Virus record (IMG/VR): IMGVR_UViG_3300036790_000457
Location: 1 to 47,418 of that record
Source: a virus
Reading direction: 5' to 3' (one strand)
DNA: 47,418 bases
Each line of letters opens with the position of its first letter. Positions within the stretch are counted from its first letter, which is position 1. The position numbers were made by a program, and so were the translations under genes. Of this stretch, positions 13,777 to 20,614 are shown piece after piece. Below the pieces are notes generated by a model that did no database searches, had not been told where the DNA came from, and saw only the letters and a list, made by a program, of their open reading frames with translations.

Positions 13777-14222
13777 CGCCGCTTGCTCCCTTTAGCCATG
13801 CGTGCGAGTTTGCCGAGAGTCTGAGCTTTGCCCACGAGCGCTTGACGTTGTTGTCTCGCCGTTGGTGGCCGGGGAGGACGGGGCTCTTTCTGGGGCTTGA
13901 CGTAGCTGGGATCATTACGCTTCAAGAAACGTTCGTCTCGCCGTCCCCGTGCATACTCCTCGTCAGGATTAGTCGAGGGCCGCTCCTGCTTATCGAAGAG
14001 CTTGGGATTAGCAGCGACGGTCGTGTTCGCTTCAACCTTGTGCTGCACCCGCTCGGTGTTATGCGCATCGAGGGCCCGCAAAGAAAGACGCAGCTTATCT
14101 TCGGTGGCCATCGAAGGAGGAAGTTGTCCATGGGTAGCATGGATCTCGTCGTCGGAGTAACCGAGATCGTGCAGTGTCGAGGACGCCTCATCGCCGAACT
14201 GTTGAGGATTAAGATTAGACAT
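13773..14222 (-). CDS. Basic helical protein with NLNPQQF N-terminus
   Basis: This is a 149-residue protein. It starts MSNLNPQQFGDEASS, a relative of the DQF motif. STLHDLGYSDDEIHATHG looks like a small UBA/three-helix unit. AANPKLFDKQERP contains LFD. The C-terminal 40 residues are very basic (PRPPRPPTARQQRQ; LARMAKGSKRR) and may bind nucleic acid. Its start overlaps the upstream stop as TGATG. Confidence 0.68.
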   Translation of the reverse strand: MSNLNPQQFGDEASSTLHDLGYSDDEIHATHGQLPPSMATEDKLRLSLRALDAHNTERVQHKVEANTTVAANPKLFDKQERPSTNPDEEYARGRRDERFLKRNDPSYVKPQKEPRPPRPPTARQQRQALVGKAQTLGKLARMAKGSKRR

Positions 14223-14395
14223 CAGTCTTCCCGCCGGTCATGAAAGAGATTACCATGTCGAGCCTCATTACGAGCCCGTACACGCTCTAGCTGGGCGTTT
14301 CTCATGCCCACCTTGATCTCCTCTAATCGAGCATTGCTCTCCTCTTTGGAGAAGGCATGAGGAGGGTTCTCGGGATCGAAGAGTTGGCCCTGCAC
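14222..14395 (-). CDS. 57-residue protein with LFDPENP start and LFHDRRED end
   Basis: It starts at GTG 14395, with AGGAAGG about 6 nt upstream. It begins MQGQLFDPENPPHAF and ends HGNLFHDRRED, so it carries the motif at both ends. Between them is a charged helix (ESNARLEEIKVGMRNAQLERVR). It is too short for most gene callers; coupling, the ribosome site and the motif support it. Confidence 0.72.
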   Translation of the reverse strand: MQGQLFDPENPPHAFSKEESNARLEEIKVGMRNAQLERVRARNEARHGNLFHDRRED

Positions 14396-14409
14396 TTGGG
14401 CCTTCCTGA

Positions 14410-14715
14410 TTAGACCGCTGCAGCTTGAGGATTTGGAGGGCCCGTTGGTGCAGGCTGATTGCGCAGTTTGATCATCTCAGCTTCTTGAGCAACTGCAACC
14501 TTGGCAGCGTGTGACTCCTTGGCATTGGTGGCTGCCACCGAAGTGACATGCCATGTCGGGATAACCAGCAATAGAGCACTGAGGCCCTGAAGGATCCCCG
14601 TAATATCAGTGGCCAGAGTAGTTCCGAAGATGGGTGTAATGATCGTGCCTGCTGCACCAGCTAAAGCGGCCACGGTTGCTCCAACGGTTGCCCAGTTGAT
14701 ATTCACGGTGGTCAT
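14410..14715 (-). CDS. Holin-like two-span membrane protein
   Basis: This is a 101-residue protein. Hydrophobic segments are at about 8-30 (ATVGATVAALAGAAGTIITPIF) and 38-55 (ITGILQGLSALLLVIP). They are followed by a charged, Ala-rich cytoplasmic-type tail ending NQPAPTGPPNPQ. Size and layout match class II holins of actinophages. The lysis role is inferred; no endolysin gene is adjacent. Confidence 0.62.
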   Translation of the reverse strand: MTTVNINWATVGATVAALAGAAGTIITPIFGTTLATDITGILQGLSALLLVIPTWHVTSVAATNAKESHAAKVAVAQEAEMIKLRNQPAPTGPPNPQAAAV

Positions 14716-15077
14716 TTGCTCCTCACGGGAACGGGTGGCCCCTCAGGCCAACCGTCGATGATGCCACTTTGAAACTGACCGTTGTCCTCATTGAGCGGGA
14801 ACGCTCCCATGTGACCATCGATCTGAGGAGCTGGCATACCGGGCCGGGGCATGAGGCCGCCGAGCGGGGTGAGCGTGATCGAGGGCTGCACTCTCTCCAT
14901 CGATCCCCGGCGGCCGTGCCACACAGGCATGAGGTAGGGCTCGGGCGGGATGGGTTCGCCCCGGCCGGGCCCCGGCAGCGTGACGTCATTGATCCCGTAA
15001 CGAGCACCCATGGTCTCGATCGGCGGCGCACCAGCGCCTGCAGCGTCAGACTCACCCGCAGCAAAGTTGTCGGCCAT
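14712..15077 (-). CDS. Pro/Gly-rich virion-type protein
   Basis: This is a 121-residue protein. The N-terminus MADNFAAGESDAAG contains the AAGES part of the shared motif. The rest is Pro/Gly-rich, with VTLPGPGRGEPIPPEPYLMPVWHG and SITLTPLGGLMPRPGMP. It is probably extended or structural. It overlaps the holin-like gene by 4 nt. Confidence 0.63.
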   Translation of the reverse strand: MADNFAAGESDAAGAGAPPIETMGARYGINDVTLPGPGRGEPIPPEPYLMPVWHGRRGSMERVQPSITLTPLGGLMPRPGMPAPQIDGHMGAFPLNEDNGQFQSGIIDGWPEGPPVPVRSK

Positions 15078-15583
15078 TACCGGCCACCTCCAGAAGTTTG
15101 GAACTTCTTCATGTTACGAGGAAGGGCTAACCTTTTTTGAGGCACGACTCTTGGGACACGTTTCGGTCCGGTTGCTTCTTTCTCTTCCCACCGCTTGATT
15201 TGATTGCAGTTGGAGCAGAGCAGTTGATATCGATCGGGATCAGCAAGCACTTTGTCGTAATAAGCTTTAGTATCATGTTCTCGATACGTTCTGCCATTAC
15301 TTTCGCCTTGTCGCTCCGTCCAACCATCACCATTTACATGGTCAATCTGAAGAGCCCGAGGATCATCAAATCCACAACGAAGACATTTACCGCCCATGGC
15401 CTCTACAGCCTTTGCTCGACGTCTCCTGAAGGATTCTCTAGTGTTCTCACGAATATGAAAAGCGCAATAGCCGGACAACCCATCTCTCGATGTGCTGCAA
15501 GAGTAGAACTCACTCACAGGAAGATTCTCCTGACACCTATTACACCACTTTGTCTGCAGGCTTGAGGACGGATCATTTGGCAT
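15077..15583 (-). CDS. HNH homing endonuclease
   Basis: This is a 168-residue protein from ATG 15583. KWCNRCQENLPVSEFY is an N-terminal CxxC ribbon, with YCAFH downstream. KCLRCGFDDP and LQIDHVNGDG then give the HNH core, and YQLLCSNCNQIKR completes the zinc-bracketed motif. Basic C-terminus. It sits between two small genes and is probably a selfish free-standing endonuclease. The ORF extends upstream but that part lies in the preceding gene. Confidence 0.9.
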   Translation of the reverse strand: MPNDPSSSLQTKWCNRCQENLPVSEFYSCSTSRDGLSGYCAFHIRENTRESFRRRRAKAVEAMGGKCLRCGFDDPRALQIDHVNGDGWTERQGESNGRTYREHDTKAYYDKVLADPDRYQLLCSNCNQIKRWEEKEATGPKRVPRVVPQKRLALPRNMKKFQTSGGGR

Positions 15584-15866
15584 AAGGCACAGTATCGCTA
15601 TCAGATACAGGGTCCAAGTACGAAGGACCATGTGCTTGAAAACTGTAACTCTTGTTCCAAACAATCCGACCCCTGGCCTGTGTGGGCTGCGCATCGGGAA
15701 TGTACGCAGGGACAGAACTGACGATTTTGTGCTGACTGCCCAGCATTTCGTTGAGCTTGTACGAGTGTGGCGTAATCAACTCATCGACCAAATCCTTTTG
15801 GTTCTGATCGAGGTAGTTGTCCAACTCGGGATCGTACTTAGTGCCGACTCTTTGCGAGCGCCTCAT
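15573..15866 (-). CDS. Hypothetical small protein
   Basis: This is a 97-residue protein, MRRSQRVGTKYDPELDNYLDQNQKDLVDELITPHS, then SSVPAYIPDAQPTQARGRIVWNKSYSFQAHG. Soluble and charged. It overlaps the upstream gene by 4 nt and the HNH gene by 11 nt. No family is recognised. Confidence 0.65.
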   Translation of the reverse strand: MRRSQRVGTKYDPELDNYLDQNQKDLVDELITPHSYKLNEMLGSQHKIVSSVPAYIPDAQPTQARGRIVWNKSYSFQAHGPSYLDPVSDSDTVPYAK

Positions 15867-16153
15867 GTCGCTTCCTCCATGCCCATTTCAAATGGCTTCA
15901 GCTCACCAGAAAGGTGCACAGTCTCACGGCCGCCCTTGCCGCCCTGGACCACGTAACCATGACCGTCGCTACCGAGACCGGGCTGAACGAGATTAGGAAT
16001 GACACCGGTCACGGTCTGCACGCCGTAACGACCGGGAGCCTTGACGGTGTCGCCGGGCCCATGAGTAGGTGGCTTGAGGGTATCGGCGTACATGTTCGAT
16101 GAGGCACCGATCCGGCGCCGCTGTGCGTGACCTACCCTCCGACCATCAGCCAT
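15863..16153 (-). CDS. Hypothetical small protein, beta-rich
   Basis: This is a 96-residue protein. ATG 16153 is chosen over the longer frame because it overlaps the SpoVS-like stop in a typical coupling. GDTVKAPGRYGVQTVTGVIPN and YVVQGGKGGRETVHLSGELKPF suggest a small beta-barrel-like fold. Unknown function. Confidence 0.62.
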   Translation of the reverse strand: MADGRRVGHAQRRRIGASSNMYADTLKPPTHGPGDTVKAPGRYGVQTVTGVIPNLVQPGLGSDGHGYVVQGGKGGRETVHLSGELKPFEMGMEEAT

Positions 16154-16463
16154 GGTGATCCAGCGTACAGTGCAAGACGACTGCAGTGATGTCAGATCCA
16201 TCATTGCCCTTGATGGTCTTAAATCCTGGCCGCAACACGAGGTCTTCGCCTTGGCCAGCGAGATACTGGCGGGCCTGGATGGTGCCCTTAAGTGCTTGGT
16301 TGAGAGCCCCAGCGCCGATTGCTCGCAGAGTAATGCGGTGATCTTCAAATATCGAAGAGGTAATCAGATTGGCAATACCCTGCACACTTGAATCAGGACG
16401 AATCTTGATGTCAGGCTTTTGCTGGCCCGCAGCTGTCCCGTTAAGTTGAGCCCCTTCTACCAT
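16146..16463 (-). CDS. SpoVS-like protein (Alba-like fold)
   Basis: This is a 105-residue protein from ATG 16463. IKIRPDSSVQGIANLIT is the first half of the SpoVS fold. LRAIGAGALNQALKGTIQARQYLAG is the family signature (AIGAGAVNQAVKA-like). It ends FKTIKGNDGSDITAVVLHC. SpoVS proteins act in Bacillus sporulation and are small nucleic-acid-binding-type folds. In a phage this could regulate transcripts or the host developmental programme; that is inference. It overlaps the degenerate resolvase gene by 23 nt. Confidence 0.85.
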   Translation of the reverse strand: MVEGAQLNGTAAGQQKPDIKIRPDSSVQGIANLITSSIFEDHRITLRAIGAGALNQALKGTIQARQYLAGQGEDLVLRPGFKTIKGNDGSDITAVVLHCTLDHHG

Positions 16464-16851
16464 TGCCACGGGAAGACATCTTGCTCGACTTCGCAGCTCG
16501 TGTCGAGGCAAGCCCTAACCTCGCATATTTGAGCATCTTGACGAACTGTTCGGGACTCATTACAACAACGTATTTGCCACCGACACGTCGAATGAAAAGC
16601 ACACCAAATGGTTTACGTGCATTGAGACGTTGCTGCTCTACCTCCGGCAGCTTGGTGTCGATGGCGACCAAGGGACGTGCCCAATCAGCGACTTGGACCA
16701 CCGTAGAAGGGACGCCATCGATATCGCCAACATCATCACGGCGACCAGCACCAAGAGCACGACGAATACGAGGCAGAACAAGCAAACGTCTAAGAAGGTT
16801 TTGAACTTCACGCTCTGCATTATCGCCTTTTGCTTTGGACTTGTTGGTCAT
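16441..16851 (-). CDS. Holliday-junction-resolvase-like protein with altered ExK
   Basis: This is a 136-residue protein. KAKGDNAEREVQNLLRRL carries the N-terminal Glu of PD-(D/E)xK resolvase-like nucleases. RRDDVGDIDGVPSTVVQVADWARP carries the Asp, but the following ExK position reads Q-V-A. KPFGVLFIRRVGGKYVVVMSPEQF completes the fold. A loss of Glu and Lys would normally abolish cleavage, so it may be a DNA-binding remnant or a diverged enzyme. No clear ribosome site precedes ATG 16851. Confidence 0.72.
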   Translation of the reverse strand: MTNKSKAKGDNAEREVQNLLRRLLVLPRIRRALGAGRRDDVGDIDGVPSTVVQVADWARPLVAIDTKLPEVEQQRLNARKPFGVLFIRRVGGKYVVVMSPEQFVKMLKYARLGLASTRAAKSSKMSSRGNGRRGST

Positions 16852-16873
16852 AAAGGAATATCGGGGATTTCAC

Positions 16874-17068
16874 TCATTGGAATATCGCCCGCTCTTCGTA
16901 TCGGCACTCTCGATGCAAGGTGCGACCATCACTGTCCGTCGTCACTCGTCCGTCATCTGTTTGCATCTCAGAACATTCAAAGGTGCAACTCCCACATTTC
17001 TGGCAAACGAGGTGTCCACGAGCGCAACGCCGACGAGCATCCGTCCGAAAGTTCTCGGTTTCCTCCAT
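16874..17068 (-). CDS. Small zinc-finger protein
   Basis: This is a 64-residue protein. RRCARGHLVCQKCGSCTFECSE gives five closely spaced Cys and a His, and RTLHREC adds a late His/Cys pair, so one or two zinc sites. TAATG couples it to the membrane protein upstream. It may bind nucleic acid or protein. Confidence 0.66.
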   Translation of the reverse strand: MEETENFRTDARRRCARGHLVCQKCGSCTFECSEMQTDDGRVTTDSDGRTLHRECRYEERAIFQ

Positions 17069-17271
17069 TACCGCACCCGTTGCTCAGTGCCGTACCATGC
17101 TCTTTTACGTGGCGGAAAGAGAACCGTGGTAATAATCCGCACCACGACGAAAGCAAAAAGAATGGTGCCTCCTACAGCGATCGTGGCGTAACCGGTTCTC
17201 CAGTCGCTCGTAGCCCAGCTCACTGGAAGGGCCGCCGCCAGGGCAATGACGAAACAAATACCGCCTCGCAT
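17068..17271 (-). CDS. Small two-span membrane protein
   Basis: This is a 67-residue protein with AAGGAG 6 nt before ATG. Hydrophobic segments are at about 5-22 (ICFVIALAAALPVSWA) and 29-50 (ATIAVGGTILFAFVVVRIITTVLF), followed by a basic tail. It may be a holin, antiholin or inner-membrane effector. Confidence 0.62.
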   Translation of the reverse strand: MRGGICFVIALAAALPVSWATSDWRTGYATIAVGGTILFAFVVVRIITTVLFPPRKRAWYGTEQRVR

Positions 17272-17322
17272 GTTGTTCTCCTTCTTCGCAGGTTTGTGCA
17301 GAATACCAGTTGCGAAGACAGA

Positions 17323-17820
17323 TTACGAGTATTTCGATGAATGCCCTGAGGTGCGCCGGGTCAACTCCCGAGAAACCACAGCAGCTCGACGTCCCACCGA
17401 TTCGACCAAGACATTGTAAAGCTTTCGCTGCGCTCGGGCCTTTTCCAAAGCGCTCTGAATGTTTTGGACCTCAGGATCCATTAGGGCCTCAGCCTTTTGC
17501 ACGGCCACTCGATCTCCTGAGCCACCGGTCCACGTCGAAGCAAGATGCTTGGCCTTGGCCAGCTCCAACTCTGTGTTGGCCGCCGTCTCATCGATCTCGC
17601 AAATGGCGAGTAATCCCGCAAGATGATCTTGGTAGTTGGAGAGTTTGACGCTGAGCTTCATAAGCCCACGGTCGTCTACATCAGTAATGTCCAGCCGCAG
17701 GTGTGGCAAAGCGTATGTTGGCCGCTCGGGCAGAGACAGGTTCTCCTTGTCGAGCCTCGCCTTCGCTCGGATCCCTTGGAGGGCGATTTTCTTCCCGAGG
17801 TCGACTGTTACGGTTGCCAT
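17323..17820 (-). CDS. Hypothetical helical protein beside recombination nuclease
   Basis: This is a 165-residue protein. ATG 17820 follows AGGAG by 8 nt, so the longer upstream frame is rejected. It starts ATVTVDLGKKIALQGIRAKARLD, then LPHLRLDITDVDDRGLMKLSVKLSNYQ. The second half is a long helix bundle (TELELAKAKHLASTW; VQNIQSALEKARAQRKLYNVL). The start lies 140 nt inside the end of the nuclease frame. It probably works with the nuclease and RecA, by neighbourhood only. Confidence 0.7.
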   Translation of the reverse strand: MATVTVDLGKKIALQGIRAKARLDKENLSLPERPTYALPHLRLDITDVDDRGLMKLSVKLSNYQDHLAGLLAICEIDETAANTELELAKAKHLASTWTGGSGDRVAVQKAEALMDPEVQNIQSALEKARAQRKLYNVLVESVGRRAAVVSRELTRRTSGHSSKYS

Positions 17821-18718
17821 AGCACGTACTCCTGAACGGGCACTCCTTACATGAAGGGTGCGTTTGCTTTGCCCAAATGGGACGTTTTGGTGGCCGTCCC
17901 TTCTCCAATGCTTTTCTAATCGTAATGCACTGATCGAGTGTGTCCTCAATGAGATCCTTACGGAACTTGACCTCAAACTCTTTTGGCCATGCCGTAAGGA
18001 ACTTGGGATCGTAAATGAAAGTCATTGATTTCCACCCAGCGCAGAAGCAGTAGATCATACCTTGACGAATATGAGAAGGCCACGGGCGTCTGATTCCTTG
18101 CCAGAGTTGGTACCAATCTGTGCCTGTGTGCTTCTTTCCTTCGTCGTCGGTGTGCTCGTAACTGTATTTCTTGAGAAGAGCTGGTGCCTCGATCCTCACT
18201 GTGCCGGGCCCAATCGATTTGACCTCGATGGGGCGATCTATGAGGCCGTCAGCTTGTCCGGCTAAAAGATATTCCTCATTAGAAACAGGCACCTCTCGAT
18301 AACGAATACGTTTACGTCCCGACTCACAGCGTGGACATTCATACGGACTCTTGTCCCACCAATAGAGATCGCAGTAAAGACATTCCCACATGCCCCAGAG
18401 GAGATCCATCTCCCAGAGCCACGTCTGCCATTTGTTGTGTGCGTCGTGGCCACGTTCAAAAACCATTTCAAATGCCAGTTTGCGAGGAGAAGGATCGAAC
18501 GGTGCATCGGTCATCCTGTAATAGGTGGCACGAGTACACCATGCATCACCTTTAGCCGCCTCCGAGGGATGAATGCAGTAAGGATTACGATCCTCATCAT
18601 TTGGATCAGGTGCGTGCTGAAGGTGTCGAGTAATCTGAGAAACGAAGGTGTCTTTGTCTCTAAATCCTCTCCCAAGAATCTTAGCGAGATCCTCAGGCAC
18701 TGAGTGCTTGATCCACAA
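17681..18718 (-). CDS. Cas4/RecB-like PD-(D/E)xK nuclease with Fe-S cluster cysteines
   Basis: This is a 345-residue exonuclease-type protein. GDAWCTRATYYRM gives the first cluster Cys and HPSCKECPFRSTCYG the last three (CxxCx5C), the 4Fe-4S set of Cas4/AddB-like nucleases. ERGHDAHNKWQ is the His motif. LAGQADGLIDRPIEVKSIG contains the D and E-x-K residues. RQGMIYCFCAG is the Q-x-x-x-Y motif. A zinc-like insert, CLYCDLYWWDKSPYECPRC, is present. The start is TTG 18718, with AAGGAG only 2 nt before it. The last 45 residues overlap the next gene and are Pro/Arg-rich, probably unconserved. Role: DNA end processing with RecA. Confidence 0.85.
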   Translation of the reverse strand: MWIKHSVPEDLAKILGRGFRDKDTFVSQITRHLQHAPDPNDEDRNPYCIHPSEAAKGDAWCTRATYYRMTDAPFDPSPRKLAFEMVFERGHDAHNKWQTWLWEMDLLWGMWECLYCDLYWWDKSPYECPRCESGRKRIRYREVPVSNEEYLLAGQADGLIDRPIEVKSIGPGTVRIEAPALLKKYSYEHTDDEGKKHTGTDWYQLWQGIRRPWPSHIRQGMIYCFCAGWKSMTFIYDPKFLTAWPKEFEVKFRKDLIEDTLDQCITIRKALEKGRPPKRPIWAKQTHPSCKECPFRSTCYGNRNSRPREENRPPRDPSEGEARQGEPVSARAANIRFATPAAGHY

Positions 18719-19136
18719 CTCTCCTTTTGATCAGCACGACATTGGAGAAGAGCACATCCTCTTGACGCTTCCTCACCAAAACGATCTGAGGGAAGCGCAC
18801 ATCTTCAAGCGAATAGATGTGAGGATTCTTGTGCTTGTTTCGTGCCCGTTGAATCTTACGCCGATCACGCTCCGATGTGCCACCCCAAACTCCGTAGGGC
18901 TCGTGATTATCAATGGCATGCATCAAGCAGATCTTGCGCATTGGGCACGCTGGTTCCACTTTTATCTTGCCGTCCTCGTCTGTATAGGTATAGCCGTTGC
19001 AGAGGGCCTTCGCCTGAGCCACTTGTGAAGATGGTTGATTGGGATACATGTACTCCCCAATCCCTTTGCACTTCACTCGGCGATCGCTCATCCACGGCGG
19101 CAAATGGGCAAAAAGCGCTGCTACCAAATCGGTCAT
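18693..19136 (-). CDS. WhiB-family transcription factor
   Basis: This is a 147-residue iron-sulfur regulator. Cysteines are at about 23, 46, 64 and 70. The CPMRKIC pair is followed by LMHAIDNHEPYGVWGGTSERDRR, containing the GVWGG turn and basic DNA-binding tail of WhiB/Wbl proteins. Usually Cys2 and Cys3 are spaced CxxC; here about 17 residues lie between them, an inserted YTYTDEDGKIKVEP loop. Phage WhiB proteins bind the host primary sigma factor and redirect transcription. The family is confined to Actinobacteria and their phages, which fixes the host phylum. The C-terminal 50 residues are an extra extension. Confidence 0.9.
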   Translation of the reverse strand: MTDLVAALFAHLPPWMSDRRVKCKGIGEYMYPNQPSSQVAQAKALCNGYTYTDEDGKIKVEPACPMRKICLMHAIDNHEPYGVWGGTSERDRRKIQRARNKHKNPHIYSLEDVRFPQIVLVRKRQEDVLFSNVVLIKRRVVDQALSA

Positions 19137-19207
19137 TCTGGGTCATTCCCCTCAATCCTTTCGCCTCTTCGACCAACATCAGGTCGACACAGAACAACTC
19201 TCTACGA

Positions 19208-19528
19208 TTACTCCGGCACGACTTCTTTGTATTCACCTTCGGGAAGAAGGATCCACCGCTGCGGCGGATTAGAACCAAGCTCAACATGCAACTCTGGACG
19301 TCGATCTTGAATGGCTGCCCGGTAACTGAGTGCTTTCAAATCGTCCTCTTTAATGGTGATCTGTCGTTTACCGGGGAGCACAGTCTTGCACTCAATGAGA
19401 GAACCCTCAGTGTGCATATCATTTCCCTTGTTTCCCGATCCCGACCCGGCGTGGAGTTGGGCTCCCCGCTTTCTTGCCAGTCGCCGCTCTTGACTTTGCG
19501 ACACTTTTTGTCGTGGATCCTTTGGCAC
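19208..19528 (-). CDS. Holliday-junction resolvase-like nuclease overlapping recA
   Basis: This is a 106-residue protein from GTG 19528, preceded by AAGGAAG at 8 nt. Residues before the first ATG (19417) are needed for the active site. SQSQERRLARKRG carries the N-terminal Glu, HAGSGSGNKGND the Asp, and SLIECKTV the E-x-K. The C-terminus, LSYRAAIQDRRPELHVELG, completes the fold. Starting at ATG 19417 would delete the Glu and Asp. The first 110 nt are therefore read in a second frame within the end of recA. Role: cutting recombination intermediates. Confidence 0.82.
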   Translation of the reverse strand: MPKDPRQKVSQSQERRLARKRGAQLHAGSGSGNKGNDMHTEGSLIECKTVLPGKRQITIKEDDLKALSYRAAIQDRRPELHVELGSNPPQRWILLPEGEYKEVVPE

Positions 19529-20579
19529 GTGGGGGCTTCCTTTGCATTGTGGGAGGAAGGGGAGCAGCTGCAGCCTTGAGCACCTCTCTACGAAGCCGAG
19601 CCCGTAACTGAGGGTCACTCTGTGCGGCCTCTTCAAGCTTGGGCTTGCCATACCACTCCTCTTCACCGAAGAAATACCAAGTCTTGTCTTTCTTTACAAC
19701 GTCGTAAGCAATCGCTGCAGAGACAACATCTTTACCGGAATCAAAAGAGCCCGCCTTGTGTCCTTTGTAATCAGCGACGTATGCATCAACTTCGCCGATG
19801 AGACGTGGGCGAGCAATCTTGTTTTTAATGTTTCGCAGCTGCATGGTCTGACCAACAGGCCGCTTACGTGAATCTGTAATCCATTCAGTGCGAGAGAGGT
19901 CGACTCGTTGATAAAAGACGAAGTTCTTTCCCTTGCCGCCAGGAGCAACACGAGGATCTCCATACTTTGCAAAGGTGTCACGCCACCCGTTAATGATGAG
20001 TCCTGTACACGTACGCTCTTCTTCTAGATCGAGACGCCGCTTAATCTTGCCCTGCGACTTACGAAAGAACTTACCGGTGAGGATGGCTGCAGCTCCTGGC
20101 TGAAACTCATCCATGCCGCCCTCGTCTTCACGCTCTGAAACGAGGAAGGGAAGAGAGTCAATCACCATGCAGTCGACTGCCTTGGTCTGCAGCAAATCGT
20201 GCGCTGACTGGAACACCCGTTCCATCAGGACTTCATTCTGAATGATCACTCGATCGACATCGACCCCGAGCAGCTCGGCATATTCGACAGAAAAATCCTC
20301 AGTGGCATACCAAACGGTGGTGAAGTTAGGGTCGATATTTTGATTAGCTGCAATCGCTTTGAGGACGATGAAGGTCTTGCCGACTGACTCATGACCAATG
20401 ATCTCGGCCCAATGACCACAGGCCCATCCTCCACCAAGAGCAGCGTCAAAACTGAGAGAGCCTGATGTAATCGTGGTGCGCAAAGGCTTGACGATTTGAG
20501 AGCCAGTGATTATGGAGCCGGGCCCATAGCTCTTGTTTATTTTGCTCATTACGGCCCTTACGGCCGGATCTAATGCCAA
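19419..20579 (-). CDS. recA: RecA recombinase
   Basis: This is a 386-residue strand-exchange ATPase. TTG 20579 is preferred: AAGGGG lies 6 nt upstream and it keeps the N-terminal helix ALDPAVRAVMSKINKSYG. ATG 20549 is an alternative. IIGHESVGKTF (about 61-70) is the Walker A, and VDCMVIDSLPFLV the Walker B. TGLIINGWRDTF and RVAPGGKGKNF are the loop regions. The C-terminus is a basic Lys/Pro/Ala tail (PPTMQRKPPRAKGS) rather than the acidic tail of host RecA. The last 110 nt overlap the resolvase-like gene, so tail composition may be constrained by overprinting. Confidence 0.93.
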   Translation of the reverse strand: MALDPAVRAVMSKINKSYGPGSIITGSQIVKPLRTTITSGSLSFDAALGGGWACGHWAEIIGHESVGKTFIVLKAIAANQNIDPNFTTVWYATEDFSVEYAELLGVDVDRVIIQNEVLMERVFQSAHDLLQTKAVDCMVIDSLPFLVSEREDEGGMDEFQPGAAAILTGKFFRKSQGKIKRRLDLEEERTCTGLIINGWRDTFAKYGDPRVAPGGKGKNFVFYQRVDLSRTEWITDSRKRPVGQTMQLRNIKNKIARPRLIGEVDAYVADYKGHKAGSFDSGKDVVSAAIAYDVVKKDKTWYFFGEEEWYGKPKLEEAAQSDPQLRARLRREVLKAAAAPLPPTMQRKPPRAKGSTTKSVAKSRAATGKKAGSPTPRRVGIGKQGK

Positions 20580-20614
20580 CGCACGCCCCTTCAAATGGAG
20601 AAGTGGGCGGGAGA

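Noticed and set aside
13691-13915. 74-codon frame overlapping two small genes
   Set aside because: Both overlapped genes have ribosome sites and couplings; this frame has neither.
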